Assembly: GCF_042666505.1 (NCBI RefSeq) | Contig: NZ_JBHTDN010000001.1 | Coordinates: forward strand, 434,001-498,000 | Length of the DNA stretch: 64,000 nt | Direction: 5' to 3' | Origin: Parapedobacter sp042666505 | Lineage (GTDB): Bacteria; Bacteroidota; Bacteroidia; Sphingobacteriales; Sphingobacteriaceae | Shown here: one piece after another, positions 25,699 through 33,470 of the stretch | Position numbering within the stretch: the first letter of the stretch is position 1 | Layout of the letters: every line of letters begins with the position of its first letter | Notes under the pieces: generated by a model | Told to the model about the DNA's origin: nothing | The model's database searches: none | What the model saw: the letters and a program-made list of their open reading frames with translations, nothing else | Translations under genes and position numbers: made by a program

Positions 25699-26141
25699 GT
25701 CGTTTTTTCTTCAATAATTTCTATACCCAATATCTTGTCTCCTTGGCGGATGCTATCGATGACATCCACGTTTTCAACAACCTTCCCGAAACAGGTATGG
25801 TGTCTGTCAAGGTGAGCGGTATTGGTACGGCTATGGCAGATGAAAAATTGGGAGCCTCCGGTGTCACGTCCGCGATGTGCCATAGACAGTACACCCCGAT
25901 CGTGATATTGGTTGTCTCCGTCCAGTTCACATTTAATGCTGTATCCAGGACCGCCTGCACCCGTACCCGTCGGATCGCCGCCCTGGATGACGAAGTCAGG
26001 TATTACACGGTGGAAAGTCACTCCATCATAATAGCCTGATTTAGCCAGTTTCAAAAAGTTATCTACGGTTCCCGGTGCGTCCTTGTCATAGAACTGTACC
26101 GTTAGGTCACCTTTTTCAGTCTTAATGATTGCTCTACTCAT
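25695..26141 (-). CDS. Cyclophilin-type peptidyl-prolyl cis-trans isomerase
   Basis: 148 aa from the ATG at 26141 (MSRAIIKTEKGDLTVQFYD); the farther upstream start adds only seven residues. Cyclophilin motifs are clear: 'NFLKLAKSGYYDGVTFHRVI' with the catalytic Arg, 'FVIQGGDPTGTGAGGPGY', 'GSQFFIC' and 'HLDRHHTCFGKVV'. No signal peptide is present, so the enzyme should act in the cytoplasm on prolyl bonds during folding. It overlaps the DUF5606 gene by four bases, forming a two-gene operon. Confidence 0.93.
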   Translation of the reverse strand: MSRAIIKTEKGDLTVQFYDKDAPGTVDNFLKLAKSGYYDGVTFHRVIPDFVIQGGDPTGTGAGGPGYSIKCELDGDNQYHDRGVLSMAHRGRDTGGSQFFICHSRTNTAHLDRHHTCFGKVVENVDVIDSIRQGDKILGIEIIEEKTT

Positions 26142-26211
26142 GTTTTTAAAATTGGACTGCAAAGATAACGTTTAGTTGGCAAGTCCGGAAGTCAAAAGGA
26201 GTGGGACCCTA

Positions 26212-26583
26212 CTAAGTCGTTTCGTTTTTTCGTTTCCTTGAAATATATTCCCGGTGCTGCTTGCCCCAAATGACCAAAGCGCTGATGATTTCTTTCAATG
26301 AATCGCTGTAAGGGGTAAGTTCATAGGTGATTTGTACGGGAATCGTATCATAAACCTTCCGCTCAACAAATTCGTTGAGCTCAAGTTCACGGAGTTCCTT
26401 TGAAAGCACCTTGGGGGTAATGCCTTCTACGGCACGCTGAATGTCTTTGAATCGCCTCGGTCCCGTAGACAAGGCGACGATTACCAACATCTTCCACTTC
26501 CCGTTGAGCACATAGAGTGCATCCCTTACGGCATTGAGGCTTTCGGTGCAGGTTTCCTGATCATGTATCAATAAACTACCCAT
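26212..26583 (-). CDS. HxlR-family winged-helix transcription regulator
   Basis: 123 aa. The family pattern is clear: an N-terminal Cys ('ETCTESLNAVRDALYVLNGKW'), the recognition region 'GPRRFKDIQRAVEGITPKVLSKELREL', and the wing with 'VQITYELTPYSDSLKEII' followed by 'LVIWGKQHREY'. HxlR proteins are dimeric repressors or activators, some sensing electrophiles or oxidants through the conserved Cys. The gene is divergent from a DoxX-like membrane protein gene, a very common arrangement in which the regulator controls the divergent gene. Palindromes in the shared intergenic region are good operator candidates. Confidence 0.92.
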   Translation of the reverse strand: MGSLLIHDQETCTESLNAVRDALYVLNGKWKMLVIVALSTGPRRFKDIQRAVEGITPKVLSKELRELELNEFVERKVYDTIPVQITYELTPYSDSLKEIISALVIWGKQHREYISRKRKNETT

Positions 26584-26593
26584 GATGCAAAGT

Positions 26594-26640
26594 TAGTAAT
26601 CATTACTATACAAAAGGATATCGGTATCATTTTGTATAGT
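26594..26640. promoter_or_regulatory. Operator-like palindromes between HxlR and DoxX genes
   Basis: Two overlapping perfect inverted repeats are seen. TAGTAAT-C-ATTACTA occupies 26594-26608. ACTATACAAAA at 26605-26615 pairs with TTTTGTATAGT at 26630-26640 across 14 bases that themselves nearly form a palindrome. A possible -7 element (TATCTTTA, 26643-26650) for the DoxX gene lies directly next to the right arm. This is how an HxlR dimer site should look; binding itself is inferred. Confidence 0.65.
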
Positions 26641-26697
26641 GGTATCTTTATGATAGCGTATTCAGTTACCTTTGTCAAAAATTACAAAAGGATCAAT

Positions 26698-27093
26698 ATG
26701 AAAACACAAAAGTTAATTTTTTGGGTATCTACGGGAGTTTTTTCGGCTTTGATGTTATTCAGTTCATACAGCTATCTCACCGCAGAGGAAATGAAAGCTG
26801 CATTCAAGCACTTGGGGTTTTCCGATTACTTCCGCGTGGAATTGGCAGTTGCTAAATTGCTGGGAGCTATTTCGTTGCTGTTGCCTGCCGTGCCGAGGCC
26901 TATTAAAATCATGGCCTATTGCGGGTTTCTAATTACCGTGGTATCAGCATTCATTGCACATGCTTCAAGCGGCGATCCCCTGCCAGCGGTCGTTACGCCG
27001 TTGATCGTTCTAGCCATTTTGGTTACCTCCTATATTTATTTCGATAAGTTGGATCGAAATAAAGTCAGCCATAAAAAGGGACAACTTCTTTAA
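26698..27093 (+). CDS. DoxX-like membrane protein
   Basis: 131 aa from the ATG at 26698 (MKTQKLIFW); the ORF extends upstream to 26632 but those codons overlap the operator and promoter region. Four membrane helices are evident (about 5-23, 45-63, 70-88 and 98-115), with the family-typical 'RVELAVAKLLGAISLLLP' helix carrying a Glu-Lys pair and 'FLITVVSAFIAHASSGDP'. DoxX-like proteins occur with redox-responsive regulators; the exact reaction is not established. Control by the divergent HxlR protein is likely. Confidence 0.85.
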   Translation: MKTQKLIFWVSTGVFSALMLFSSYSYLTAEEMKAAFKHLGFSDYFRVELAVAKLLGAISLLLPAVPRPIKIMAYCGFLITVVSAFIAHASSGDPLPAVVTPLIVLAILVTSYIYFDKLDRNKVSHKKGQLL

Positions 27094-27125
27094 TTTATTT
27101 TAATACCGGAAATCGTAGAAATCCG

Positions 27126-27133
27126 TATATTTG
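27126..27133 (+). promoter_or_regulatory. -7 element (TATATTTG) upstream of radC
   Basis: TATATTTG fits TAnnTTTG and lies 31 bases before the radC start codon at 27165. No clear -33 TTTG is seen at the usual distance. Confidence 0.45.
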
Positions 27134-27164
27134 GCTATTCGTACAACAACCTTAACAGAAACCT

Positions 27165-27860
27165 ATGAACCAATCATCACGAGTAGCTATCAAAGCTTGG
27201 GCTGAGGCGGATCGGCCTCGCGAAAAACTAATGGAACAAGGGCGCAGGGCGCTTACCGATGCCGAACTGTTAGCCATTTTGATTGGGAGTGGCTCACGAG
27301 AGGAGTCCGCCGTTGAGCTTTGTCGTCGGATCCTTCACGATAGAGGGAATAATCTGAATAGGTTATCACGGCTTTCGGTATCCCAATTATGCCAATACAA
27401 AGGAATCGGCGAAGCGAAGGCTATTACGGTCGTCGCTGCACTCGAATTGGGCAGGAGGAGGAAGGAACTGAGGGAAGAGAGGCGCCCGGTATTGAACAAT
27501 AGCAGGCGCGTATATGAATACATGGATCAAGTTTATAAAGACTTGTCCTATGAGGAGTTTTGGGTGCTCTTCTTAGCTGGTGGCTGTAAGCTGATTGCCA
27601 ATGTATTAATAGGGAAAGGTGGAAACGATTTTACACCGGTCGATATCAAGGAAATCTTTCGCCTTGCACTGGAATATCGCGCTACCAGTATGATCCTAAC
27701 ACACAATCATCCCTCCGGTACGTTGAAGCCGAGCAACATGGATATCCAGTTAACCAATAAATTGAATGACGCTGCTAAGTTATTCGACTTTTCCATCAAC
27801 GACCACATTATCTTTACAAATGGTGGGTATTACAGTTTTCGGGATAGCGGGTTGCTGTGA
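27165..27860 (+). CDS. radC: RadC-family JAB/MPN domain protein
   Basis: 231 aa, the usual length. A helix-hairpin-helix-like N-terminal part ('DAELLAILIGSG', 'LSVSQLCQYKGIGEAKAITVVAALELG') is followed by the JAMM metal-binding motif 'LTHNHPSGTLKPSNMD'. RadC proteins are widespread and often sit with DNA-processing genes; despite the historical name a role in DNA repair is not proven. The gene is single, between the DoxX gene and pheT, each with its own promoter. Confidence 0.92.
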   Translation: MNQSSRVAIKAWAEADRPREKLMEQGRRALTDAELLAILIGSGSREESAVELCRRILHDRGNNLNRLSRLSVSQLCQYKGIGEAKAITVVAALELGRRRKELREERRPVLNNSRRVYEYMDQVYKDLSYEEFWVLFLAGGCKLIANVLIGKGGNDFTPVDIKEIFRLALEYRATSMILTHNHPSGTLKPSNMDIQLTNKLNDAAKLFDFSINDHIIFTNGGYYSFRDSGLL

Positions 27861-27873
27861 ATAGGGGCGTATG

Positions 27874-27904
27874 TTTGTGAAACGCAAAAAAAAATCTAAG
27901 TTTG
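27874..27904 (+). promoter_or_regulatory. Consensus promoter of pheT (TTTG-N19-TAAGTTTG)
   Basis: TTTG at 27874-27877 and TAAGTTTG at 27897-27904 with exactly 19 bases between match the Bacteroidota promoter consensus perfectly. The start codon of pheT follows 20 bases downstream. Confidence 0.8.
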
Positions 27905-27923
27905 CACAAATTCCGAAATCAGG

Positions 27924-30320
27924 ATGAAGATATCATACAATTGGCTTAACGATTTTATACAAACAGGCAAAACACCCGAGGAACTTTCGGGGATTCTTAC
28001 GGATATCGGGCTAGAGGTGGAGTCATTGGAAAGGGTGCAAAGCTTGCCGGGAGGCTTGGAGGGGTTGGTTATCGGCGAGGTGAAGACTTGTATACCCCAT
28101 CTGAATGCGGATCGGTTGCGGGTTACGACCGTCGATATCGGCGGGGGAACGCTCCTGCCAATCGTCTGCGGAGCTCCCAACGTAGCGGTTGGCCAGCGTG
28201 TTGTCGTGGCTACTGTGGGCACTACGGTTTATCCGACGGCGGGAGAACCGTTTAAGATCGGTAAATCCAAAATCCGCGGAGAGGTGTCGGAGGGAATGAT
28301 TTGTGCGGAAGATGAGATTGGTATAGGTACTTCGCACGAAGGCATTATGATTTTACCGGTTGATGCGCCGGTAGGCACTGCTGCCAAAGATTATTTTGGT
28401 GTTCACGATGATTTCATTTTTGAAATCGGGCTTACGCCGAATCGTGCTGATGCAGCTTCGCATTTGGGCGTGGCTCGGGATATCGCCGCCTATCTGCGTA
28501 GCGGGTATGAATTGCCGGATATCATGTCATTTACACCGGGTAATCACGATGCATTACCCGTTTCGATAGAGGATGCCGATGCCTGCCCGCGCTACAGTTC
28601 GGTGACCATCAGCGGTGTTCAGGTTGACGAATCCCCGCAATGGCTGAAAGACCGTTTGAAGGCAATCGGCGTACGCCCGATCAACAACATTGTGGACGTG
28701 ACCAATTATGTGTTGCATGAATTGGGGCAGCCGTTGCACGCTTTCGATGCCAGTAAACTGTCGGGCAATGAGGTAGTCGTACGCAAGGCACGACCCGCTG
28801 AACCCTTTATTACCTTGGACGGGATAGAACGTGTTTTGGATGAGGCTGATCTTATGATCTGTGATGCAGAGAAGCCGTTATGCATCGCGGGGGTATTTGG
28901 TGGTGTGCATTCGGGCGTTACCGATAGAACCACCGCGGTGTTTTTGGAAAGTGCCTATTTTCATCCGGTTTCCGTGAGGAAAACCGCTAAGCGGCATGGA
29001 CTCAAAACTGACGCTTCCTTCCGTTTCGAACGAGGTACCGATCCAAATATAACCGTTTTTGCACTGAAAAGAGCTGCACAGCTTATAACGGAAGTTGCGG
29101 GAGGCCATGTTTCTACCACCATTTCCGATTTATATCCGGCACCTATTCCGCCGTTTACGTTCGATGTGCGGTATGCGGCCGTGCAACGATTAATCGGGAA
29201 AGCTATTCCGGAATCGGAGATTAAAGCAATCATCGAGGCACTGGGTATTACTGTATTGGCCGAAACCAATGACGTATTGACCGTGCAGGTACCGCCCTAT
29301 AAAGTAGATGTGACCCGCGAGGTGGACATTGTCGAAGAGGTGCTCCGCATCTATGGATACAACCGTATCGAAATTAAGCGGCAAATCAAGGCCTCATTAA
29401 ACACATCGCCCAGACCGGATAAGGAGGTAGTACAAAATCAGGTGGCTGATTTGTTAATTGGGAATGGTTTCCGTGAAATTCTATCCAATTCGTTGACGAA
29501 AATGGACTATTTGGATGACGCTGATGCGGCCGTCCGGATTCTGAACCCGTTGAGTACTGACTTGGAAGTGATGCGGCAGAACCTGCTTTTTTCTGTGTTG
29601 GATACCATAGCCTATAACCAAAAACGCAAGCAGGTTGATTTGAAATTATTTGAGTTTGGAAGTACCTACCGCCTAGACCAGGAATTGTTTCTTGAAACGC
29701 AGCGCCTGGCTTTGGCCGTTGTGGGTAAACAGGATTCCCAGCAATGGAACCAGGCGCCCAAACCCGTGTCATTTTATTACATCAAAGCGGCGGTCGATGC
29801 GCTTTTGCGTCGGTTAAACATAACGGGATTTCAAGCGACAGATGCACCGGAATCTCATTATCAGTACGGATTGACTTATGAACGGGGAGGTAAGGCGCTG
29901 GTTTCCTTCGGGGCGGTAAATCCGCAGTCCTTGAAAAAAGCCGATGTGGACGGAGAGGTGTTTTATGCCGACTTTGATTGGGGATCGGTACTTAAAGCCA
30001 TTCGAAAAAACAAAATTACCTACCGGGAAGTACCAAAGTTTCCAGCGGTACGGAGAGACCTTTCTTTACTGATTGATGCGGATGTGAGCTTCGGTAAGCT
30101 GAAAGAAATCGCTGAAAAAAGTGAACGGAAACTGTTAAAGAGTGTAAGCGTGTTTGACGTATACACCGGTGATAAATTGCCCGCGGGAAAAAAATCCTAT
30201 GCGCTTCAGTTTGTTTTACAAGATGAAGAAAAGACACTTAATGATAAACAGATTGATGCGATAGTTAAAAAATTAATTTATAATTTTGAAAAAGAAACAG
30301 GTGCGGAAGTGAGGAAGTGA
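27924..30320 (+). CDS. pheT: Phenylalanyl-tRNA synthetase beta subunit
   Basis: 798 aa, complete. It joins the alpha subunit (PheS, not in this window) to charge tRNA-Phe. Domains: an N-terminal B1 region ('KISYNWLNDFIQTGKTPEEL'), an EMAP-like tRNA-binding domain (about 40-155, 'HLNADRLRVTTVDIGGG', 'IVCGAPNV'), the B3/B4 editing region (about 210-370, 'RYSSVTISGV', 'INNIVDVTNYVLHELGQPLHAFD'), B5 (about 405-475), a catalytic-like core (about 480-690) and the C-terminal anticodon-binding FDX-ACB domain ('FPAVRRDLSLLIDADVSF'). It has its own strong promoter. Confidence 0.97.
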   Translation: MKISYNWLNDFIQTGKTPEELSGILTDIGLEVESLERVQSLPGGLEGLVIGEVKTCIPHLNADRLRVTTVDIGGGTLLPIVCGAPNVAVGQRVVVATVGTTVYPTAGEPFKIGKSKIRGEVSEGMICAEDEIGIGTSHEGIMILPVDAPVGTAAKDYFGVHDDFIFEIGLTPNRADAASHLGVARDIAAYLRSGYELPDIMSFTPGNHDALPVSIEDADACPRYSSVTISGVQVDESPQWLKDRLKAIGVRPINNIVDVTNYVLHELGQPLHAFDASKLSGNEVVVRKARPAEPFITLDGIERVLDEADLMICDAEKPLCIAGVFGGVHSGVTDRTTAVFLESAYFHPVSVRKTAKRHGLKTDASFRFERGTDPNITVFALKRAAQLITEVAGGHVSTTISDLYPAPIPPFTFDVRYAAVQRLIGKAIPESEIKAIIEALGITVLAETNDVLTVQVPPYKVDVTREVDIVEEVLRIYGYNRIEIKRQIKASLNTSPRPDKEVVQNQVADLLIGNGFREILSNSLTKMDYLDDADAAVRILNPLSTDLEVMRQNLLFSVLDTIAYNQKRKQVDLKLFEFGSTYRLDQELFLETQRLALAVVGKQDSQQWNQAPKPVSFYYIKAAVDALLRRLNITGFQATDAPESHYQYGLTYERGGKALVSFGAVNPQSLKKADVDGEVFYADFDWGSVLKAIRKNKITYREVPKFPAVRRDLSLLIDADVSFGKLKEIAEKSERKLLKSVSVFDVYTGDKLPAGKKSYALQFVLQDEEKTLNDKQIDAIVKKLIYNFEKETGAEVRK

Positions 30321-30420
30321 GTTGAAAGTGGGGGATTGTAAGTTGTGAAAATTGGAAGCGGAAGATATTCATTTTCAACTAATTATTCCATTTCAATTTT
30401 AAAAAAAGAACTACAAAAAA

Positions 30421-30729
30421 ATGTCATCGGTAGCGGCACAATTGGCAAATGTGGTAGACAACACACGGAAGTTGTTAAACTTGTGCGCGTCCCTACAAGA
30501 GGAAAACGATATGCTCCGGCTTGAAGTGCAGTCGTTAAAGGTAGCATTTGATACAAGTAATGATAAGAATAAGCAGCTGGAAGAGAAGTTAAAGGCGCTC
30601 GCTGTGGCTCGTTCGTTAGAGGAGGGGCAGGTCGACAAAACGGTAATAAATGAAAAAATACTTGACACAAAGCAAAAAATTAACGATTTTGTGCGGGAAA
30701 TAGATAGATGTATCGAGTTGCTCAGGTAA
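30421..30729 (+). CDS. Small coiled-coil protein upstream of zapA (ZapB-like)
   Basis: 102 aa, highly charged and almost entirely alpha-helical. A heptad region runs from about residue 20 to 65 ('LQEENDMLRLEVQSLKVAF'), and a second helix lies near the C-terminus ('INDFVREIDRCIELL'). There is no signal peptide. It ends 37 bases before zapA and is probably cotranscribed with it. The size, coiled coil and linkage suggest a ZapB-like partner of the division ring, but I cannot show homology to ZapB from the sequence alone. Confidence 0.65.
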   Translation: MSSVAAQLANVVDNTRKLLNLCASLQEENDMLRLEVQSLKVAFDTSNDKNKQLEEKLKALAVARSLEEGQVDKTVINEKILDTKQKINDFVREIDRCIELLR

Positions 30730-30766
30730 TGAGCGGGAAAGTGACGTATAGTGAATTAGCTCAAAC

Positions 30767-31057
30767 ATGGGAGAAATTTCCATAAAAATAAACATTGCAG
30801 ACCGGATTTATCCCTTGCGAGTGGATATGGAGGAGGAGGAGGTAATCCGGCGAGCATCAAAATTGATAAACGACAGAATTAAAGAGTTTCAGGAAAATTA
30901 TGCAGTAAGGGATAAACAGGATTTATTATCGATGTGTGTACTTCATTACGCTACGGGAATGCTCAAGGCGGAACGCAAGTCAACCGTGGACGAAGTCGGT
31001 GTCGTAAAAGCTGTAAATGAACTGGACAACATGTTGACCGAATTCTTTAATAAATAA
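30767..31057 (+). CDS. zapA: Cell division protein ZapA
   Basis: 96 aa. The N-terminal part ('ISIKINIADRIYPLRVDMEEE', then 'VIRRASKLINDRIKEFQENY') is the ZapA beta-alpha domain and the rest is the dimerising helix ('LSMCVLHYATGMLKAER'). ZapA binds FtsZ polymers and cross-links them at mid-cell. The preceding coiled-coil gene and the 6S-like RNA directly downstream repeat a linkage known from other bacteria, where the 6S RNA gene follows zapA. Confidence 0.88.
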   Translation: MGEISIKINIADRIYPLRVDMEEEEVIRRASKLINDRIKEFQENYAVRDKQDLLSMCVLHYATGMLKAERKSTVDEVGVVKAVNELDNMLTEFFNK

Positions 31058-31091
31058 CGTTCTTAATTATCAGAGCTTTAACACGAATTTA

Positions 31092-31263
31092 CCGCAGTTA
31101 AATTCGGGTTTCACTATTTTAAACTTAACGCTTCAATATCACAAAGGCGTAAATGAGATGTAGGCCATTTTGCAGATGCCATCTGGTCAGGATCAGTACG
31201 CTAAACCTGTGTAAGGAAGTTTATAATACATGAGACCTGGTTATTTAATTGCGGTTTTTTTTT
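31092..31263 (+). ncRNA. ssrS: Probable 6S RNA
   Basis: The 306-bp gap between zapA and rny contains a long closed structure. CCGCA-G-TTAAAT (31092-31103) pairs with ATTTAA-T-TGCGG (31243-31254), CGGGTTTCA (31105-31113) pairs with TGAGACCTG (31231-31239), and AAACTT pairs with AAGTTT further in. Between these lie unpaired regions, as in the promoter-mimic bubble of 6S RNA. Nine T residues (31255-31263) follow the closing stem and would end transcription. Position after zapA, length (~170 nt) and fold fit 6S RNA, which binds RNA polymerase holoenzyme in stationary phase. I rely on hand folding only. Confidence 0.65.
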
Positions 31264-31363
31264 GCCGAATCGGTAGGTAATCGAAGGGCGATAAACAAAA
31301 TGAAATAGCAACGTGAAGTATATAGGATAAATGAATAATTAAGTAAAATAAAAATAAGCAACA

Positions 31364-32914
31364 ATGGAGTATATATACGTCGGCATAGCGTTTATTGTGG
31401 GGGTAGCAGTGGGTCGCTTCGCCTTGCGATTTCTATTTAAAAAGCAGGAAGTAGCGGCTCAGAGCAAAGCCAAAAAAATCCTTAAGGAGGCTGAACAAGC
31501 GGGTGAACATCTGAAGAAACAACGGCTGTTAGAAGCGAAGGAAAAGTTTTTGCAACTGAAGGCAGAGCATGAAAAAGAAACCAGTCAGAAAAACAATGCA
31601 TTGAGTCAGCGTGAAGGAAGTATCCGGCAGAAGGAACAGTCGCTAAATCAGAAATTGGAAAACCTGAATCGCGAAAAGCAGGAGCTGGAAAACACTCGGA
31701 AAAACCTGGAGCGGCTTACCGAACTAAATGAAAAGAAGCAGGAAGAAGTAGAGCAACTCAAATCACAACACATCAAGCAACTGGAAACCATGGCAGGCCT
31801 GTCGGCCGAAGAAGCCAAAAATCAACTTGTCGAAAATCTCAAAGAGGAAGCTCGTTCCCAAGCAGTCATCCAGATCAAGGACATTGTAGATGAAGCAAAG
31901 CTGACGGCGACAAAAGAGGCGAAGAAAGTGGTTATTCAGACCATTCAGCGGACCGCTACGGAGAGTGCTATTGAGAATACCGTATCGATCTTTAACATTG
32001 AGAATGACGAAATCAAGGGACGTATCATTGGTCGTGAGGGACGGAATATCCGTGCACTTGAAGCAGCCACCGGGGTTGAGATTATTGTCGACGATACGCC
32101 GGAAGCAATTATTCTCTCCGGCTTTGATCCCGTACGCCGTGAAATTGCACGTTTAGCCCTTCACCGATTGGTGACGGACGGGCGTATACACCCTGCCCGT
32201 ATTGAAGAAGTAGTGGCGAAAACCAAGAATCAAATCGAAGATGAGATTGTTGAAATCGGAGAACGTACCGTAATCGACTTAGGTATTCATGGGCTTCATC
32301 CTGAGCTGATCCGTATGGTGGGCCGCATGCGTTACCGTTCATCATATGGGCAAAATTTGTTGCAACACTCCCGGGAAGTTGCGAATTTCAGTGCAACAAT
32401 GGCAGCTGAGTTAGGACTTAACGTAAAGCATGCCAAACGCGCCGGTTTGCTACACGATATCGGTAAGGTACCCGATGATAACCCCGAGCTGCCCCACGCC
32501 ATTCTGGGGATGCAACTGGCGGAAAAATATAAAGAACACCCCGATGTATGCAATGCCATTGGAGCTCACCACGATGAAATCGAGATGACCTCGCTGATTT
32601 CGCCGATTGTCCAGGCATGTGATGCGATTTCGGGAGCCCGGCCGGGAGCCCGCAGGGAAGTTGTTGAAAATTACATCAAACGACTCAAGGAGTTGGAGGA
32701 ATTGGCGTTGTCTTATCCGGGGGTTGAAAAGACCTTCGCTATACAGGCTGGGCGTGAGTTGCGGGTGGTGGTTCAGAGCGAGCGGGTATCGGATGCGCAA
32801 GCAGAATTGCTTGCTGCGGATATTTCCACACGGATACAAACGGAAATGACTTATCCGGGGCAAATTAAGGTGACGGTCATTCGCGAAACCCGGTCGGTTT
32901 CTTATGCGAAATAA
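31364..32914 (+). CDS. rny: Ribonuclease Y
   Basis: 516 aa, normal length. It has an N-terminal membrane anchor (YIYVGIAFIVGVAVGRFALRF segment), a long charged coiled coil (about 35-155), a KH RNA-binding domain ('NDEIKGRIIGREGRNIRALE', about 205-270) and an HD metal-dependent phosphodiesterase domain with 'AGLLHDIGKVPDD' (His364, Asp365) and 'IGAHHDEIEMTS'. It is an endoribonuclease that starts decay of many mRNAs at the inner membrane. The stop overlaps an upstream ATG of the next gene, so the two are probably cotranscribed. Confidence 0.96.
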   Translation: MEYIYVGIAFIVGVAVGRFALRFLFKKQEVAAQSKAKKILKEAEQAGEHLKKQRLLEAKEKFLQLKAEHEKETSQKNNALSQREGSIRQKEQSLNQKLENLNREKQELENTRKNLERLTELNEKKQEEVEQLKSQHIKQLETMAGLSAEEAKNQLVENLKEEARSQAVIQIKDIVDEAKLTATKEAKKVVIQTIQRTATESAIENTVSIFNIENDEIKGRIIGREGRNIRALEAATGVEIIVDDTPEAIILSGFDPVRREIARLALHRLVTDGRIHPARIEEVVAKTKNQIEDEIVEIGERTVIDLGIHGLHPELIRMVGRMRYRSSYGQNLLQHSREVANFSATMAAELGLNVKHAKRAGLLHDIGKVPDDNPELPHAILGMQLAEKYKEHPDVCNAIGAHHDEIEMTSLISPIVQACDAISGARPGARREVVENYIKRLKELEELALSYPGVEKTFAIQAGRELRVVVQSERVSDAQAELLAADISTRIQTEMTYPGQIKVTVIRETRSVSYAK

Positions 32915-32918
32915 GAGA

Positions 32919-33455
32919 ATGGCCAGAATCAAGACGAAACAACAGAAATCGCAGATCACTCCCAAGCGGAAAGTGGATGTGTACTTTGAAACATTCGATA
33001 AGCAGTTTCAAAATCCGGTAAATCGCGTGATCCAGTACGTAGCTATCCCTGTTTTTTCGTTTGCGGTATTGGGCTTGGTGTGGATGATTCCGTTTCCTGA
33101 AATCGGATTTCTGAAGAGAAATGGGTATGATACTTTTCTTAATTGGGGCTCGTTTTTCATTGCAGGATTTATCTACTACTATCTCCGGCTAGCCACAACG
33201 CTGTCCTACGCGGTGCTGCTTACGGTGGGTGTATTCAGCTTCTTTATTGTGCGGCTGGAGTATATAGAACGAGCTGGTGGCCCTGCGGTTTGGATGGTAT
33301 GTGCGTTGCTGCTATTGATGTCATTCCTTGTGTTGTATTTCGGCAAACGAATGGAAAAAAAACCTGTACCATTCAGTGTTTTTTCGCAGATGCTGGTATT
33401 GGGGCCGATCTGGCTATGGCATTTCGTTTTTAAGAAACTAAACATTCCGTATTAA
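32919..33455 (+). CDS. DUF962/Mpo1-like integral membrane protein
   Basis: 178 aa from the ATG at 32919, four bases after the rny stop; an ATG at 32904 would overlap rny by 11 bases. After a basic N-terminus comes 'VYFETFDKQFQNPVNRVIQYVAIPVFSF', which resembles the opening of DUF962 proteins (Asn-Pro before the first helix, then 'GIP'-like turn). About five membrane helices follow, and the protein ends 'LGPIWLWHFVFKKLNIPY'. Yeast Mpo1 of this family is an iron-dependent dioxygenase acting on 2-hydroxy fatty acids; whether this distant member does the same is open. The family call is tentative. Confidence 0.55.
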   Translation: MARIKTKQQKSQITPKRKVDVYFETFDKQFQNPVNRVIQYVAIPVFSFAVLGLVWMIPFPEIGFLKRNGYDTFLNWGSFFIAGFIYYYLRLATTLSYAVLLTVGVFSFFIVRLEYIERAGGPAVWMVCALLLLMSFLVLYFGKRMEKKPVPFSVFSQMLVLGPIWLWHFVFKKLNIPY

Positions 33456-33470
33456 CGAAATGGTGGCCCA

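Noticed and set aside
25683..26039. 118-codon plus-strand frame opposite the cyclophilin gene
   Set aside because: It is antisense to clear cyclophilin motifs and shows no domain of its own.
27165..27860. RadC JAB/MPN domain as a deubiquitinase belonging to the ubiquitin-containing protein
   Set aside because: RadC is a universal bacterial family in a normal housekeeping position with its own promoter, 10 kb away; no E1, E2 or conjugation genes are nearby, and the ubiquitin domains lack a Gly-Gly tail.
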